Positions 6,970-16,953 of a stretch of DNA of 33,340 nucleotides are shown in pieces. The stretch covers positions 1 through 33,340 of the forward strand of contig NZ_JAATOW010000044.1 in NCBI RefSeq assembly GCF_011806405.1, written 5' to 3'. The position numbers and the translations under genes were made by a program. Under the pieces are notes generated by a model. That model saw only the letters and a list, made by a program, of their open reading frames with translations. It searched no databases and had not been told where the DNA came from. Source of the stretch: Pseudooceanicola sp. HF7 (GTDB taxonomy: Bacteria > Pseudomonadota > Alphaproteobacteria > Rhodobacterales > Rhodobacteraceae). The first letter of the stretch is position 1. Each line of letters opens with the position of its first letter.

Positions 6970-8114
6970 GCCTTGAACCGCCCTTCGCTGACCAGCGCCC
7001 GGTAGGTGGAGCGCATTTCGGAACGGTCCACGTAGCAGCCCCGCAGCATCCGCTCGCCGCTGGTGGCGGTATATGCGGCGCGGCCATGGACGATGCGGTG
7101 ATTGTCGAAGACCATGCATTCCCCGGCCTTCATCAGGAAGTGCATCACGTATTTCTCTTCCTGCAACATCCGGCCGAAGCGGCAGAAGGCGGGGTAGTAG
7201 TCATCCAGCAGGCGCTGATCCAGGTCGAAGATATCGGCCATGTGCTGGCTGATCGTCAGGCCGGAGACCTCTCCGTGGGCGTCCAGTTCGATCACCGTCT
7301 GGCGCGAGCGTGCATCATAGGTGTCATGCTCGCAGAAGAAGGGGATCGGCACGGTCGACAGCAGGCGGAAGCCTTCGGGATCGCGGTGGCGGAAGTCGTT
7401 GGCCACGGCGACGCCATCCGCATAAAGGCTTTCGCCGCCATCCACGCTGTTGGCGCGGCAATGCAGGAACTGGATGCCAGGGGCGAATTCCTCTGCCGGG
7501 GTGTCGGTGTGCAGCTCAAGCGCGCCTGCGGTATAGGCGGTATTGGTCGGATCGATCTGCATGTAGACATCGAAGTAGGTGCCGAAGAAGGTCGGCCGCA
7601 CCGATCCCATCAGCTCTGCCAGCTCGGTGATGCCGGCTTCGGTATCGGGCATGTCCGACACGATGGCGAAGCCTTCGACCAGGATCGCTTCCATCCATTT
7701 CGCGCGCTCGGCGGGATCCGCGACCAGGCGCGGCTGGGAAAAGCGCGGCACATCGGCGTAGTGATCGGCGAACCAGGCCTTGCGCGGCAGGTCAGCCACA
7801 TCGGCACGGGTCTTGCCGCCGGCATAGGTTTCCAGCCAGGACAGCGGCATCCGGGTCACGTGGTCTTCGCCCTGCCAGTGGATCACCAGCGCATCGCCCT
7901 CGACCACGGCGGTTTCGGCACGCGGCGGCTGGTCCAGGTGGAAGATGTCGAAGCTGCGCTCCCGCGTCACAGGGGAGAACGAGCTGGGGCAATTGTCGCG
8001 CAACCAATAGTAGTTGAAGTAATGCTCCAGCCCATCGGCAAGGGGCAGCTCCAGCCCGGTATCATGCAGCGTGACATGCCGGGGGTCTTTCAATGCAGGT
8101 GCATGAACGTTCAT
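6966..8114 (-). CDS. Gamma-butyrobetaine / trimethyllysine dioxygenase family protein
   Basis: 382 residues, the length of gamma-butyrobetaine hydroxylases. It has the N-terminal DUF971-like domain (HYFNYYWLRDNCP, about 31-43) and a C-terminal TauD-type Fe(II)/2-oxoglutarate fold. Iron ligands are H202 and D204 (LELHTDTPA) and H343 (FDNHRIVHGRAAY); R355 would bind 2-oxoglutarate. Compared with human BBOX1 as I recall it, aromatic cage positions remain aromatic (F177, F181, Y194), which suits a trimethylammonium substrate. The N-terminal zinc cysteines are missing (NCPSSFSP has a single Cys). The expected reaction is hydroxylation of gamma-butyrobetaine to L-carnitine, feeding the operon to the left; trimethyllysine dioxygenase is the close alternative. 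A divergent LysR gene lies 118 bases away. Confidence 0.8.
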   Translation of the reverse strand: MNVHAPALKDPRHVTLHDTGLELPLADGLEHYFNYYWLRDNCPSSFSPVTRERSFDIFHLDQPPRAETAVVEGDALVIHWQGEDHVTRMPLSWLETYAGGKTRADVADLPRKAWFADHYADVPRFSQPRLVADPAERAKWMEAILVEGFAIVSDMPDTEAGITELAELMGSVRPTFFGTYFDVYMQIDPTNTAYTAGALELHTDTPAEEFAPGIQFLHCRANSVDGGESLYADGVAVANDFRHRDPEGFRLLSTVPIPFFCEHDTYDARSRQTVIELDAHGEVSGLTISQHMADIFDLDQRLLDDYYPAFCRFGRMLQEEKYVMHFLMKAGECMVFDNHRIVHGRAAYTATSGERMLRGCYVDRSEMRSTYRALVSEGRFKA

Positions 8115-8185
8115 TTGTTTTCTCGATATTTGGGGGAGGATCTGCCCCGGAAGATGTCAGGGAATTGCGCCCGCCGACAGATCGT

Positions 8186-8200
8186 TTACCCTGAAGGTAA
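8186..8200. promoter_or_regulatory. Candidate LysR operator upstream of dioxygenase operon
   Basis: TTACC (8186-8190) and GGTAA (8196-8200) form an inverted repeat with a 5-base spacer in the 118-base divergent gap. The size and dyad suit a LysR-type site. No other evidence. Confidence 0.4.
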
Positions 8201-8232
8201 GATAAGCCATTCGTTAAGTTACGGGTTATGTC

Positions 8233-9126
8233 ATGGACCGCCTGCCCCCCCTGCGCCTGCTCACCACCTTCGAGGCCTTTTCGCGCCATGGCTCCATGCG
8301 GGAGGCCGCCGCGCGGCTGAACGTGACCCAGCCGGCGGTCAGCCAGGCGCTGCGCGCGCTTGAGGATCACCTGGACGTCTCCCTGATCGACCGCGGCACC
8401 CGCCCCGCCGGCCTGACCGAGGCCGGAGAGATGCTGGCCCGCGCCGTGCGCGAGGGCTTGGGGCGGATCACCGCGACGCTGGAAGATATCCGCGCCCTGC
8501 AGGGAGCCGACGAAAGGCAGGTGACAGTCAGCTGCACGCTGGGCATGGCGACCTACTGGCTGATGCCCCGCCTGCCGGATTTTTACGCCCGCCACCCGGA
8601 GATCACCGTGAACGTGCAGGCCCCGGCAACGGATCTGCCGCTGCTGGCGCCCGGTGTCGACGTGGCGCTGCGCTACGGCACCGGCGGCTGGCGCGAAGGA
8701 GGAACGGAAAAGCTGTTCGATGAACAGGTCTGCCCGGTCGGCGCGCCAGAGCTGGTCGCGCGCTACCTGGCGGAGGGGCGCAGCCTGGAAGAGGCCGCCC
8801 TGATCCATGTCCGCAGCCCCCGCAACCAGCACTGGGCCGGCTGGGAGGAATACTTTCAGAGGCGCGGCATCGCACGGGCGCGCATGGGCGGGCAGAGCTT
8901 CAACAACTACGTCCAGGCGGCCCAGGCGGTGCTGGACGGGCGCGGTCTGATGCTGGGCTGGCGTTCGATCACCGCCCGGGCAGAACAGGACGGCGCGCTG
9001 CGCTCCTGGCCGGGGGGCGCGGTGGACCTGGGCACCAGCTACTACATAACCGGGGCGCCGCATCTTTCCACGGATGGCCAGGCCTTTGTGGACTGGGTGC
9101 GCGGGCTGACGGGCGCCCCGGCATAG
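8233..9126 (+). CDS. LysR-family regulator (GcvA-like) of the dioxygenase-aldolase operon
   Basis: 297 residues. The N-terminal winged helix-turn-helix (LLTTFEAFSRHGSMREAA then LNVTQPAVSQALRALEDHL) is typical, followed by a periplasmic-binding-protein-like effector domain beginning near residue 95 (VTVSCTLGMATYWL). Length and the PRLPDFYARHPEI segment resemble GcvA-type regulators. The start ATG at 8233 has only a weak ribosome site. Divergence from the dioxygenase gene makes that operon the probable target, with a betaine-type compound as a plausible effector. Downstream is the cobalamin riboswitch, so bluB is probably a separate unit. Confidence 0.85.
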   Translation: MDRLPPLRLLTTFEAFSRHGSMREAAARLNVTQPAVSQALRALEDHLDVSLIDRGTRPAGLTEAGEMLARAVREGLGRITATLEDIRALQGADERQVTVSCTLGMATYWLMPRLPDFYARHPEITVNVQAPATDLPLLAPGVDVALRYGTGGWREGGTEKLFDEQVCPVGAPELVARYLAEGRSLEEAALIHVRSPRNQHWAGWEEYFQRRGIARARMGGQSFNNYVQAAQAVLDGRGLMLGWRSITARAEQDGALRSWPGGAVDLGTSYYITGAPHLSTDGQAFVDWVRGLTGAPA

Positions 9127-9170
9127 CACGGAACTGTTGCGTCCGGGCGCGCGGGTCTTTACCTCGTTAG

Positions 9171-11038
<1,868 letters not shown>

Positions 11039-11039
<1 letters not shown>

Positions 11040-11989
11040 CAGCGAGCCACGCCGGGCAGCGCGCAGAGCATCTCGTACAGGAAGTTCGCGGCGATGACGG
11101 CGGTATTGCCGGACGGGTCATAGGGCGGAGACACCTCCACCAGGTCACAGCCCACCAGGTTCAGACCGGCTGTGCCGCGAATGATCTCAAGCCCCTGCAT
11201 GGTGGTCAGCCCACCGACCTCGACCGTGCCGGTGCCGGGGGCAAAGGCGGGATCCAGGCTGTCGATATCGTAGGTCAGGTAGACCGGCGCATCGCCGATC
11301 TTCGCGCGGATCTCGGCCATCAGGGGGGTGAGGGACTTGTGCCAGCACTCCTCGGCCTGGATGCAGGTCCAGCCCTGATTGCGGCCCCAGTCAAAGTCAT
11401 CCGCCGCGTAGCCGGAGCCGCGCAGCCCGATCTGGAAGACCTTGTCGTTGATCAGGCAGTCATCCTCCCAAGCGCGCCGGAAGGGGCAGCCATGGGCGAC
11501 CGTTTCACCGAACATCTCCATGTTGGTATCGGAATGCGCATCCACGTGGATCAGCGCCACCGGCCCGTGCTTTTCGCGGATCGCGCGCAGGATCGGCCAG
11601 GTCAGCGTGTGATCGCCGCCCAGCGTCAGCGGGATCGCGCCGTGGGAAAGGATCTCGCGGTAATGGTCGGTGATGATGTCGACGCTCTTCTTCAGGTCGA
11701 AGAGGTTGATCGGAACGTCCCCGATATCGGCCACCTGCAGATGCTCGAACGGTGCGGCGCGGGTCGCCATGTTGTAGGGCCGGATCATGCGGCTTTCATC
11801 GCGGATCTGGCGCGGGCCCAGCCGCGTGCCCGGCCGGTTGGAGGTGCCGATGTCCATGGGGATGCCGACGAAGCAGGCATCCAGCCCCGCGGCCGTCTCC
11901 TGTGTGGGCAGGCGCATCATGGTGGCGGGGCCGCCGGTGCGGGGCATGTCATTGCCGCCAAGCGGCTGGTTGTAGGTATGCTGGGTCAT
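11039..11989 (-). CDS. gbuA: Guanidinobutyrase-type ureohydrolase (agmatinase family)
   Basis: 316 residues, arginase/agmatinase fold. All six manganese ligands are present: H127 (GGDHT), D150, H152 and D154 (VDAHSDT), and D241 and D243 (YDIDSLDPAFAPGTG). The N-terminal QPLGGNDMPRTGGPATMMRL and later AEECWHKSLTPLM and CDLVEVSPPYD resemble Pseudomonas GbuA, which splits 4-guanidinobutyrate to GABA and urea, more than classical SpeB agmatinase. Guanidinopropionase is a close alternative. The gene starts 25 bases after the stop of an ABC permease and overlaps the reductase gene, so it probably belongs to the transporter operon. This makes a guanidino compound the likely imported substrate. Confidence 0.82.
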
Positions 11990-12014
11990 TTCAGGTCTTC
12001 GCTTCTGAAAGGGA

Positions 12015-12815
12015 TCAGGCGCGGCGGGTCATCTGCCAGACCACGCGCCCAAGGATGACGAAGGTGACAAGGGCGATCAGTAGCACGGAAATCGCCGCGA
12101 CCGAGGGGTCGATATTGTCGCGAAGGCCCATCCACATGCGCCTGGGCAGGGTGATGGCCCGCACCGAGGTGATGAAGAGGGTCACGCCGATCTCATCCCA
12201 GGACAAGATGAAGCTGAGAAGGAAGCCGCTGGCCACCCCGAAGCGGATGTTGGGCAGGATCACCTGGGTGATCCGGGTCCAGACCGTGGCTCCCATGGAG
12301 CGGGCGGCCAGGTCGATCTTGCGATCCACCTGGGACAGCGCAACCATGATCACGACCACCGCATAGGGCACAACCATGACCGTATGCGCCACCGCAACGC
12401 CCACCCAGCCATCGTAGATCACCAGCGAATTCCACTCTGTCGCCTGGCGCAGGAAGTAATAGAGCGTGAGGGCCGAAACCACCGGCGGGGCCACCATGGG
12501 CAGCAGGGCGACGCCGGCCAGCAGGCTGCCGCCCCGGGGCCGCATCATCCAGAGGCCAAGCGCGAAGGCCAGCGCCAGCAGGGTCGACAGGCTTGCCGCG
12601 AGCAAGCCGACCTTGAGCGACAGGAAGATGCTCTCGGCCCACTCGGGCTTGCTGATCAGCGCCTCGTAGTGGCGGGTGGACCATTCGCCGCGGGGCAGGC
12701 TGAGGTAACGCTTGGGCGTGAAGCTGACCGGGATCACCGCCAGCAAGGGCAGCAGCAGGAAGATCGCGGTCAGCCCGCCGATCAGCGCCGTGAAGGGGCC
12801 TGTACGTGTCTTCAT
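12015..12815 (-). CDS. ABC transporter permease, PotC-like
   Basis: 266 residues with about six membrane helices, the first at residues 8-28 after a short cytoplasmic start. The inner loop motif SMGATVWTRITQVILPN (about 185-205) matches the EAA contact site for the ATPase. It pairs with the permease just upstream: start and stop overlap as ATGA. In polyamine/opine-type importers (PotABCD and relatives) the second permease is PotC-like, as here. Substrate inferred from the neighbouring ureohydrolase: a guanidino or polyamine compound. Confidence 0.87.
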   Translation of the reverse strand: MKTRTGPFTALIGGLTAIFLLLPLLAVIPVSFTPKRYLSLPRGEWSTRHYEALISKPEWAESIFLSLKVGLLAASLSTLLALAFALGLWMMRPRGGSLLAGVALLPMVAPPVVSALTLYYFLRQATEWNSLVIYDGWVGVAVAHTVMVVPYAVVVIMVALSQVDRKIDLAARSMGATVWTRITQVILPNIRFGVASGFLLSFILSWDEIGVTLFITSVRAITLPRRMWMGLRDNIDPSVAAISVLLIALVTFVILGRVVWQMTRRA

Positions 12816-13618
12816 TGGGAACCGACCCCCGTGCGGCGAATGATGGTGACCAGGAAGCCCCCGACGGCCACCATGATCAGCGCCGAAAGCGCCGCCGCGA
12901 TGCCCCAGTCCGGGATCTGGAAGATCCGCAGGTAGATAAGCTCTGCGATCATGACCGAGCGCCCGCCGCCCAGCAGGGTGGGCACCACGTAGAAGCCGAT
13001 GGAAAAGACGAAGACCAGCAGCGCCGCGCCCATGATGCCGCCCCAGGTCATCGGCACGAAGATTTGCCAGAAGACCCGGAACCGAGAGGCGCCGATGCCG
13101 CGCGCGGCCATCAGCACGCGTTCATCCATGTTGCGCATGGCCGAGGCCAGCGGGAAGACCGCGAAGGGAATGAGAAAATGCACCATGCCGACGATCACGC
13201 CGAAATCATTGCGCACCATGGTCAGCGACATGTCGATGATGCCGAGGTCCTTCAGCCAGGTGTTCAGCAGGCCCCGGTTGGACAGCATCGACAGCCAGCC
13301 GAAGGTCCGGCTGAGCACGGAAAGCCAGAAGGGGATCATGATGCAAAGCTCGACCACGATCTGCACGGGGCGCCTGCCCCGAACCCAGAGCATGGTCAGC
13401 GGATAGGCCAGCACCGTGGCCAGCACGGTGACGAAAAGGCAGATGCGCAGCGTGCGCCAGATGACGCTCCAGACCAGCGGGTCCCCCAGGACCTCCTGGT
13501 AGTTCTGCAGGCCGGGTTCGGGCACGGTGACGCTTTGCAGCAGGACGCCCGCCAGCGGAACCAGGTAGGTCACGCCAAGAAACAGCAGGAGCGGAGCGAT
13601 GAGCAATGTGCGGGACAT
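12812..13618 (-). CDS. ABC transporter permease, PotB-like
   Basis: 268 residues, starting MSRTLLIAPLLLFLGVTYLVP, a signal-anchor-like first helix, with about six membrane helices in all. The EAA-type loop is ARGIGASRFRVFWQIFVPM (about 160-180). I chose ATG 13618 (AAGG 7 bases upstream) rather than an upstream extension, which would run back into the binding-protein gene. An intercistronic hairpin separates it from that gene. Together with the PotC-like partner it forms the membrane channel of the importer. Confidence 0.85.
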   Translation of the reverse strand: MSRTLLIAPLLLFLGVTYLVPLAGVLLQSVTVPEPGLQNYQEVLGDPLVWSVIWRTLRICLFVTVLATVLAYPLTMLWVRGRRPVQIVVELCIMIPFWLSVLSRTFGWLSMLSNRGLLNTWLKDLGIIDMSLTMVRNDFGVIVGMVHFLIPFAVFPLASAMRNMDERVLMAARGIGASRFRVFWQIFVPMTWGGIMGAALLVFVFSIGFYVVPTLLGGGRSVMIAELIYLRIFQIPDWGIAAALSALIMVAVGGFLVTIIRRTGVGSQ

Positions 13619-13637
13619 GAAGCGGCCTTGAAAGGGC

Positions 13638-13664
13638 TGCCGGCGCGGGGGCACCGCACCGGCA
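13638..13664 (-). terminator. Intercistronic hairpin after the binding-protein gene
   Basis: TGCCGG (13638-13643) pairs with CCGGCA (13659-13664); after one mismatch, GCGG (13645-13648) pairs with CCGC (13654-13657), leaving a 5-base loop. It sits in the 55-base gap between the binding-protein stop and the next permease. Such hairpins often protect or partly terminate transcripts so that the binding protein is made in excess. No U-run. Confidence 0.5.
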
Positions 13665-13673
13665 AGGTGTTGA

Positions 13674-14786
13674 TCAGGAAGAGATGATGCCGAGGTATTC
13701 GTCCAGGGCCGCGCCGTAGTTTTCCTCATACCAGTCCATGTCCAGCGGGATCTGCTGGGCATAGTTCTCCGGGTCCACGGGATTGTAGAACTTCTCTTCA
13801 TCCGGGATCAGAGCATCGGCGGCAGGGTTCGCCGGGCCGTTGCCGAGCATCTCGAAAAGCACGACCTGCTTCTCGGGATCCTGGGTAGAGGCGATGTACT
13901 GCATCGCCGCTTCCGCGCCGCCGGGGTTGTTCTTGATCACGCCGTTGGAGCCGGGCGCGATGATGCCTTCTGCCCAGGTCATGGCGATATCGCCATCGGT
14001 GTCCTTGTCCAGCAGCATCGCGCGGGTGCTCCAGATCAGAGCCATCGACACGTCGCCGTTCAGCAGCAGGGACTGGCTTTCCGCCCCGCCGCCCCAGAAG
14101 GCGCCAACGTTGTCCTTGAAGGCCGCGATCTTGGCGTGCGCGCGCTCCATATCCAGCGGATAGAGGTCCTCGGGCGCAACGCCATCGGCCAGCAGCGCCG
14201 CTTCCCACATGCCCACGCCCCATTTGTACATGGACCGCTTGCCCGGGAACTTCTCGGTATCGAAGAAGTCGGCCATGGAGGTCGGCGGAGTGTCATAGAC
14301 GGTTTTGTCATAGGCGATGACGTAGCTGTAGAAATAGCTGGAGGCCGCGTATTCCCACTTGAAGCCCTCGCGAAGCTTGCCTTCGTCGACGATGGACCAG
14401 TCGATCGGCTCCATCAGGCCCTGGCGGCCAAGCGCCTGGCCAGAGAAGGGATCGCAATCGACCAGGTCCCAGGTGGGGCTGCCGCCTTCGGCCTGGGCCT
14501 TGATCGCGCCTTCGGTCGGGCCGGAGCCGTCGTAAAGGATGGTGATCCCGGTCTCTTCGGTGAAGCTGTCGCCGAAGGCCTCTGCCATGGCGTCGATCGC
14601 GTCACCGCCCCAGTTCACGTAGATCATCTCTTTCGTGTCGGCCTTGGCGGTGGCGGCGTTCAGACCAAGCGCCGAGGCGCCGGCCAGCATGCCCAGCCCC
14701 TGCACGAAGCTGCGGCGATTGATGCGCCCGCTCTTGAATTTCTCTGCCAGGAGCAGCGCCTGGTCCTTCTGGAAATGTCCGTTCAT
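13674..14786 (-). CDS. ABC transporter periplasmic binding protein, PotD/PotF-like, Tat-exported
   Basis: 370 residues. The N-terminus has a twin-arginine signal (INRRSFVQGLG, R24-R25, followed by a hydrophobic stretch) and a likely cleavage site after AKA (residue 49), so it probably folds before export. The mature part is of the spermidine/putrescine-type binding family: MIYVNWGGDAIDAMAEAF near the start and YEENYGAALDEYLG at the end. AGAGGAAA lies upstream of ATG 14786. It lies between the ATPase gene and the permeases. Tat export is unusual for PotD relatives, which mostly use Sec. The ligand is unknown; context suggests a guanidino compound. Confidence 0.87.
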   Translation of the reverse strand: MNGHFQKDQALLLAEKFKSGRINRRSFVQGLGMLAGASALGLNAATAKADTKEMIYVNWGGDAIDAMAEAFGDSFTEETGITILYDGSGPTEGAIKAQAEGGSPTWDLVDCDPFSGQALGRQGLMEPIDWSIVDEGKLREGFKWEYAASSYFYSYVIAYDKTVYDTPPTSMADFFDTEKFPGKRSMYKWGVGMWEAALLADGVAPEDLYPLDMERAHAKIAAFKDNVGAFWGGGAESQSLLLNGDVSMALIWSTRAMLLDKDTDGDIAMTWAEGIIAPGSNGVIKNNPGGAEAAMQYIASTQDPEKQVVLFEMLGNGPANPAADALIPDEEKFYNPVDPENYAQQIPLDMDWYEENYGAALDEYLGIISS

Positions 14787-14820
14787 GTGGTTTCCTCTCT
14801 GTTCTGTAGGCGCAGCCGGA

Positions 14821-15867
14821 TCAGAAGATCAGGCTGTCTGTTGGGGCCCAACGGACCCAGATCTGGCGTCCGGGTTGCACGCCGTCGGGCAGATCGGCTG
14901 TGGGCTGGTCCAAGACCAGCGGCGTGGCATCCGTGGTGCTTTCCAGCAGCAGGCGCGACGTGGCGCCCATGTAGATCCTGTCGGTGACCTTGCAGGGCAT
15001 GGCGGTGGCGTCTGCCCCTGTCAGAAGGGTCATCTTCTCGGGGCGCACGGCCAGGTGGGTTGCGCCCTCTGCCGGGCCGGGCAGCGGCAGGCTGATGCCG
15101 CCCACCTGCGCCATGCCACTGGTGAAGCTGGCCGGCATCACGTTGATCTCACCCAGGAATTCGGCAACGAAACGGTTGGCCGGGCGCTCGTAGACTTCCG
15201 TCGGCGTGGCGATCTGCTGCAAACGGCCGTGGTTGAAGATCGCGATACGCGAGGACAGCGCCAGCGCTTCGGACTGGTCGTGGGTGACGAAGACGAAGGT
15301 GGTGCCCATCCGGGCGTGGATGCGCCGCATCTCTTCCTGCATCTGGCCGCGCAGGTTCTTGTCCAGCGCGGAAAAGGGTTCATCCAGCAGGAGCACGGGG
15401 GGTTCATAGGCCAGGGCGCGGGCCAGGGCGACCCGCTGCTGCTGACCACCCGACAGGCCCGTCGGCTTCTTGTGGCCATGGCCCGCAAGCCCCACCAGCT
15501 CGATCATCTCTGCCACGCGGCTCTTGATCTGCGCCGCCGAGCGTTTCTGGACCTTGAGCGGGAAGGCGATGTTTTCCTCCACCGTCATGTGCGGGAACAG
15601 CGCGTAGCCCTGGAAGACCATGCCGAAGCCGCGCGCCTCTGCCGGGGACAGGGTGCGATCCATGCCATCGATCAGCAGGGATCCACGGGTGGCCTGCTCG
15701 AAACCCGAAAGGATCATCAGGAAGGTCGTCTTGCCGGAGCCCGACGGCCCGAGCAGCGTGACGAACTCTCCGGGGTTGATCGTCATCGAGATGTCATCCA
15801 GCGCGGTGAAACTGCCAAAATCCTTGCCGATAGCGACGGCTTCGATGGCTGCCGAAGAGGTATTCAC
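14821..15867 (-). CDS. ABC transporter ATP-binding protein, PotA-like
   Basis: 348 residues. Walker A GPSGSGKT (40-47), Q-loop Q86, signature LSGGQQQ (138-144), Walker B LLLDEP (159-164) and switch H196 are all intact, and a C-terminal TOBE-type regulatory domain (about 240-348) is present. It is the first gene of the importer operon, 34 bases ahead of the binding-protein gene. The 130-base gap upstream holds an AT-rich region and a LysR-like dyad, likely the operon promoter. Confidence 0.92.
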   Translation of the reverse strand: MNTSSAAIEAVAIGKDFGSFTALDDISMTINPGEFVTLLGPSGSGKTTFLMILSGFEQATRGSLLIDGMDRTLSPAEARGFGMVFQGYALFPHMTVEENIAFPLKVQKRSAAQIKSRVAEMIELVGLAGHGHKKPTGLSGGQQQRVALARALAYEPPVLLLDEPFSALDKNLRGQMQEEMRRIHARMGTTFVFVTHDQSEALALSSRIAIFNHGRLQQIATPTEVYERPANRFVAEFLGEINVMPASFTSGMAQVGGISLPLPGPAEGATHLAVRPEKMTLLTGADATAMPCKVTDRIYMGATSRLLLESTTDATPLVLDQPTADLPDGVQPGRQIWVRWAPTDSLIF

Positions 15868-15942
15868 ACTGTCCGTCCTGTTCCGTTTGGCTTGTCAGCT
15901 CAAGAATAGGAAGGTCAGGGGCCAGAGGTACAAGTGAAACAT

Positions 15943-15961
15943 ATTTGCACAAACGACAAAT
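15943..15961. promoter_or_regulatory. Candidate LysR operator in front of the ABC operon
   Basis: ATTTG (15943-15947) and CAAAT (15957-15961) form a dyad with a 9-base spacer inside an AT-rich patch of the 130-base gap between the LysR stop (15998) and the ATPase start (15867). The arrangement fits a T-N11-A LysR box. Sequence-only candidate. Confidence 0.4.
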
Positions 15962-15997
15962 AAAACTTGCCATTGGGGGAAATTCTTCACAACCCGC

Positions 15998-16882
15998 CTA
16001 GCGATTGCGCAAAGCCTCTCGAAGCCAGCCCAGAAATGCATCACGAACCGGCGTGTCGGCGCGATCTCGGGGCACGGCAAGGCAATATGCGTTTTCCGTC
16101 GGCAGGGCCTGCGAAAATGGGCGGACCAGTAATCCACGGTCCAGAGCCTCTCCGCACACAAATTCATCACCCATGGCGATCCCCTGCCCGGCCATGGCCG
16201 CCGAATAGACCAGGTTCATGTCTGAAAATATGATTCCCCGACTCGCCAATCCCATCGGCTGACCCATCAGGCGCAGCCACCCGTCCCATTCCGACTTATC
16301 CACCAGGTGCAGCAGCGTGGCCCCCGCCAGGCGGGAGGGATCCGGGAAACGGTCGAAACGGTTCAGGTAGGCCGGGCTGCAGAGCGGCGTGTATTCGATC
16401 GGTTCCAGGGTCTCAATTTCAACATTTCCAGTGAAATCCTGCCCAAAGGCGACGAACAGGTCGACGTCCGGGCTGCTGACATCATCCAGCCGCCTTGGCG
16501 TGACCAGCCGCAGGTTGACCTCTGGATAGGCCTCTATGAAACTGTCGATGACCCGGCACAGCCAGTTGGAGGCAAAGGCAGGCGGCGCGCTGACCGTCAG
16601 GTGCCCGGTGATCCCGCGCGTCGCCGATTGCACGGCCGAATTGGCCAGGATGTCCAAGGCCCGGCGGATGTCCGCAGCATAGCCCCGGCCCAGGGGCGTC
16701 AGCTCAAGCCGGGTGCCGGAGCGGGTGGTCAGGGGGAATCCCAGCTCTCTTTCCAGCTGCCTGAGCTGGTGGGAAACGGCACTTTTGGTCAGGTGCAGCT
16801 CTTCCGCAGCCTGCCAGACAGTGCCCAGCCGGGAAAAGCTTTCAAGCGCCCGAAGGGCCTGGGTGGAGGGAACGCGCTGCAT
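15998..16882 (-). CDS. LysR-family regulator (GcvA-like), upstream of ABC-ureohydrolase operon
   Basis: 294 residues. Helix-turn-helix near the N-terminus (LESFSRLGTVWQAAEELHLTKSAVSHQLRQLERELGF, split across 13-49) and an effector domain of GcvA type (ITGHLTVSAPPAFASNWL, about 93-110). It lies directly upstream of, and on the same strand as, the ABC importer operon, unlike most LysR genes here, which are divergent. It most likely regulates that operon through the dyad at 15943-15961. It lies 71 bases after a second LysR gene; the two share GcvA-like architecture and may be old duplicates. Confidence 0.83.
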   Translation of the reverse strand: MQRVPSTQALRALESFSRLGTVWQAAEELHLTKSAVSHQLRQLERELGFPLTTRSGTRLELTPLGRGYAADIRRALDILANSAVQSATRGITGHLTVSAPPAFASNWLCRVIDSFIEAYPEVNLRLVTPRRLDDVSSPDVDLFVAFGQDFTGNVEIETLEPIEYTPLCSPAYLNRFDRFPDPSRLAGATLLHLVDKSEWDGWLRLMGQPMGLASRGIIFSDMNLVYSAAMAGQGIAMGDEFVCGEALDRGLLVRPFSQALPTENAYCLAVPRDRADTPVRDAFLGWLREALRNR

Positions 16883-16953
16883 TTAACCAGAGTGGCCCAC
16901 ATGCCTGCACTTGTGCAATTCCGTTTGTCAAAGACCCAGGTTTTTTCGCACTC

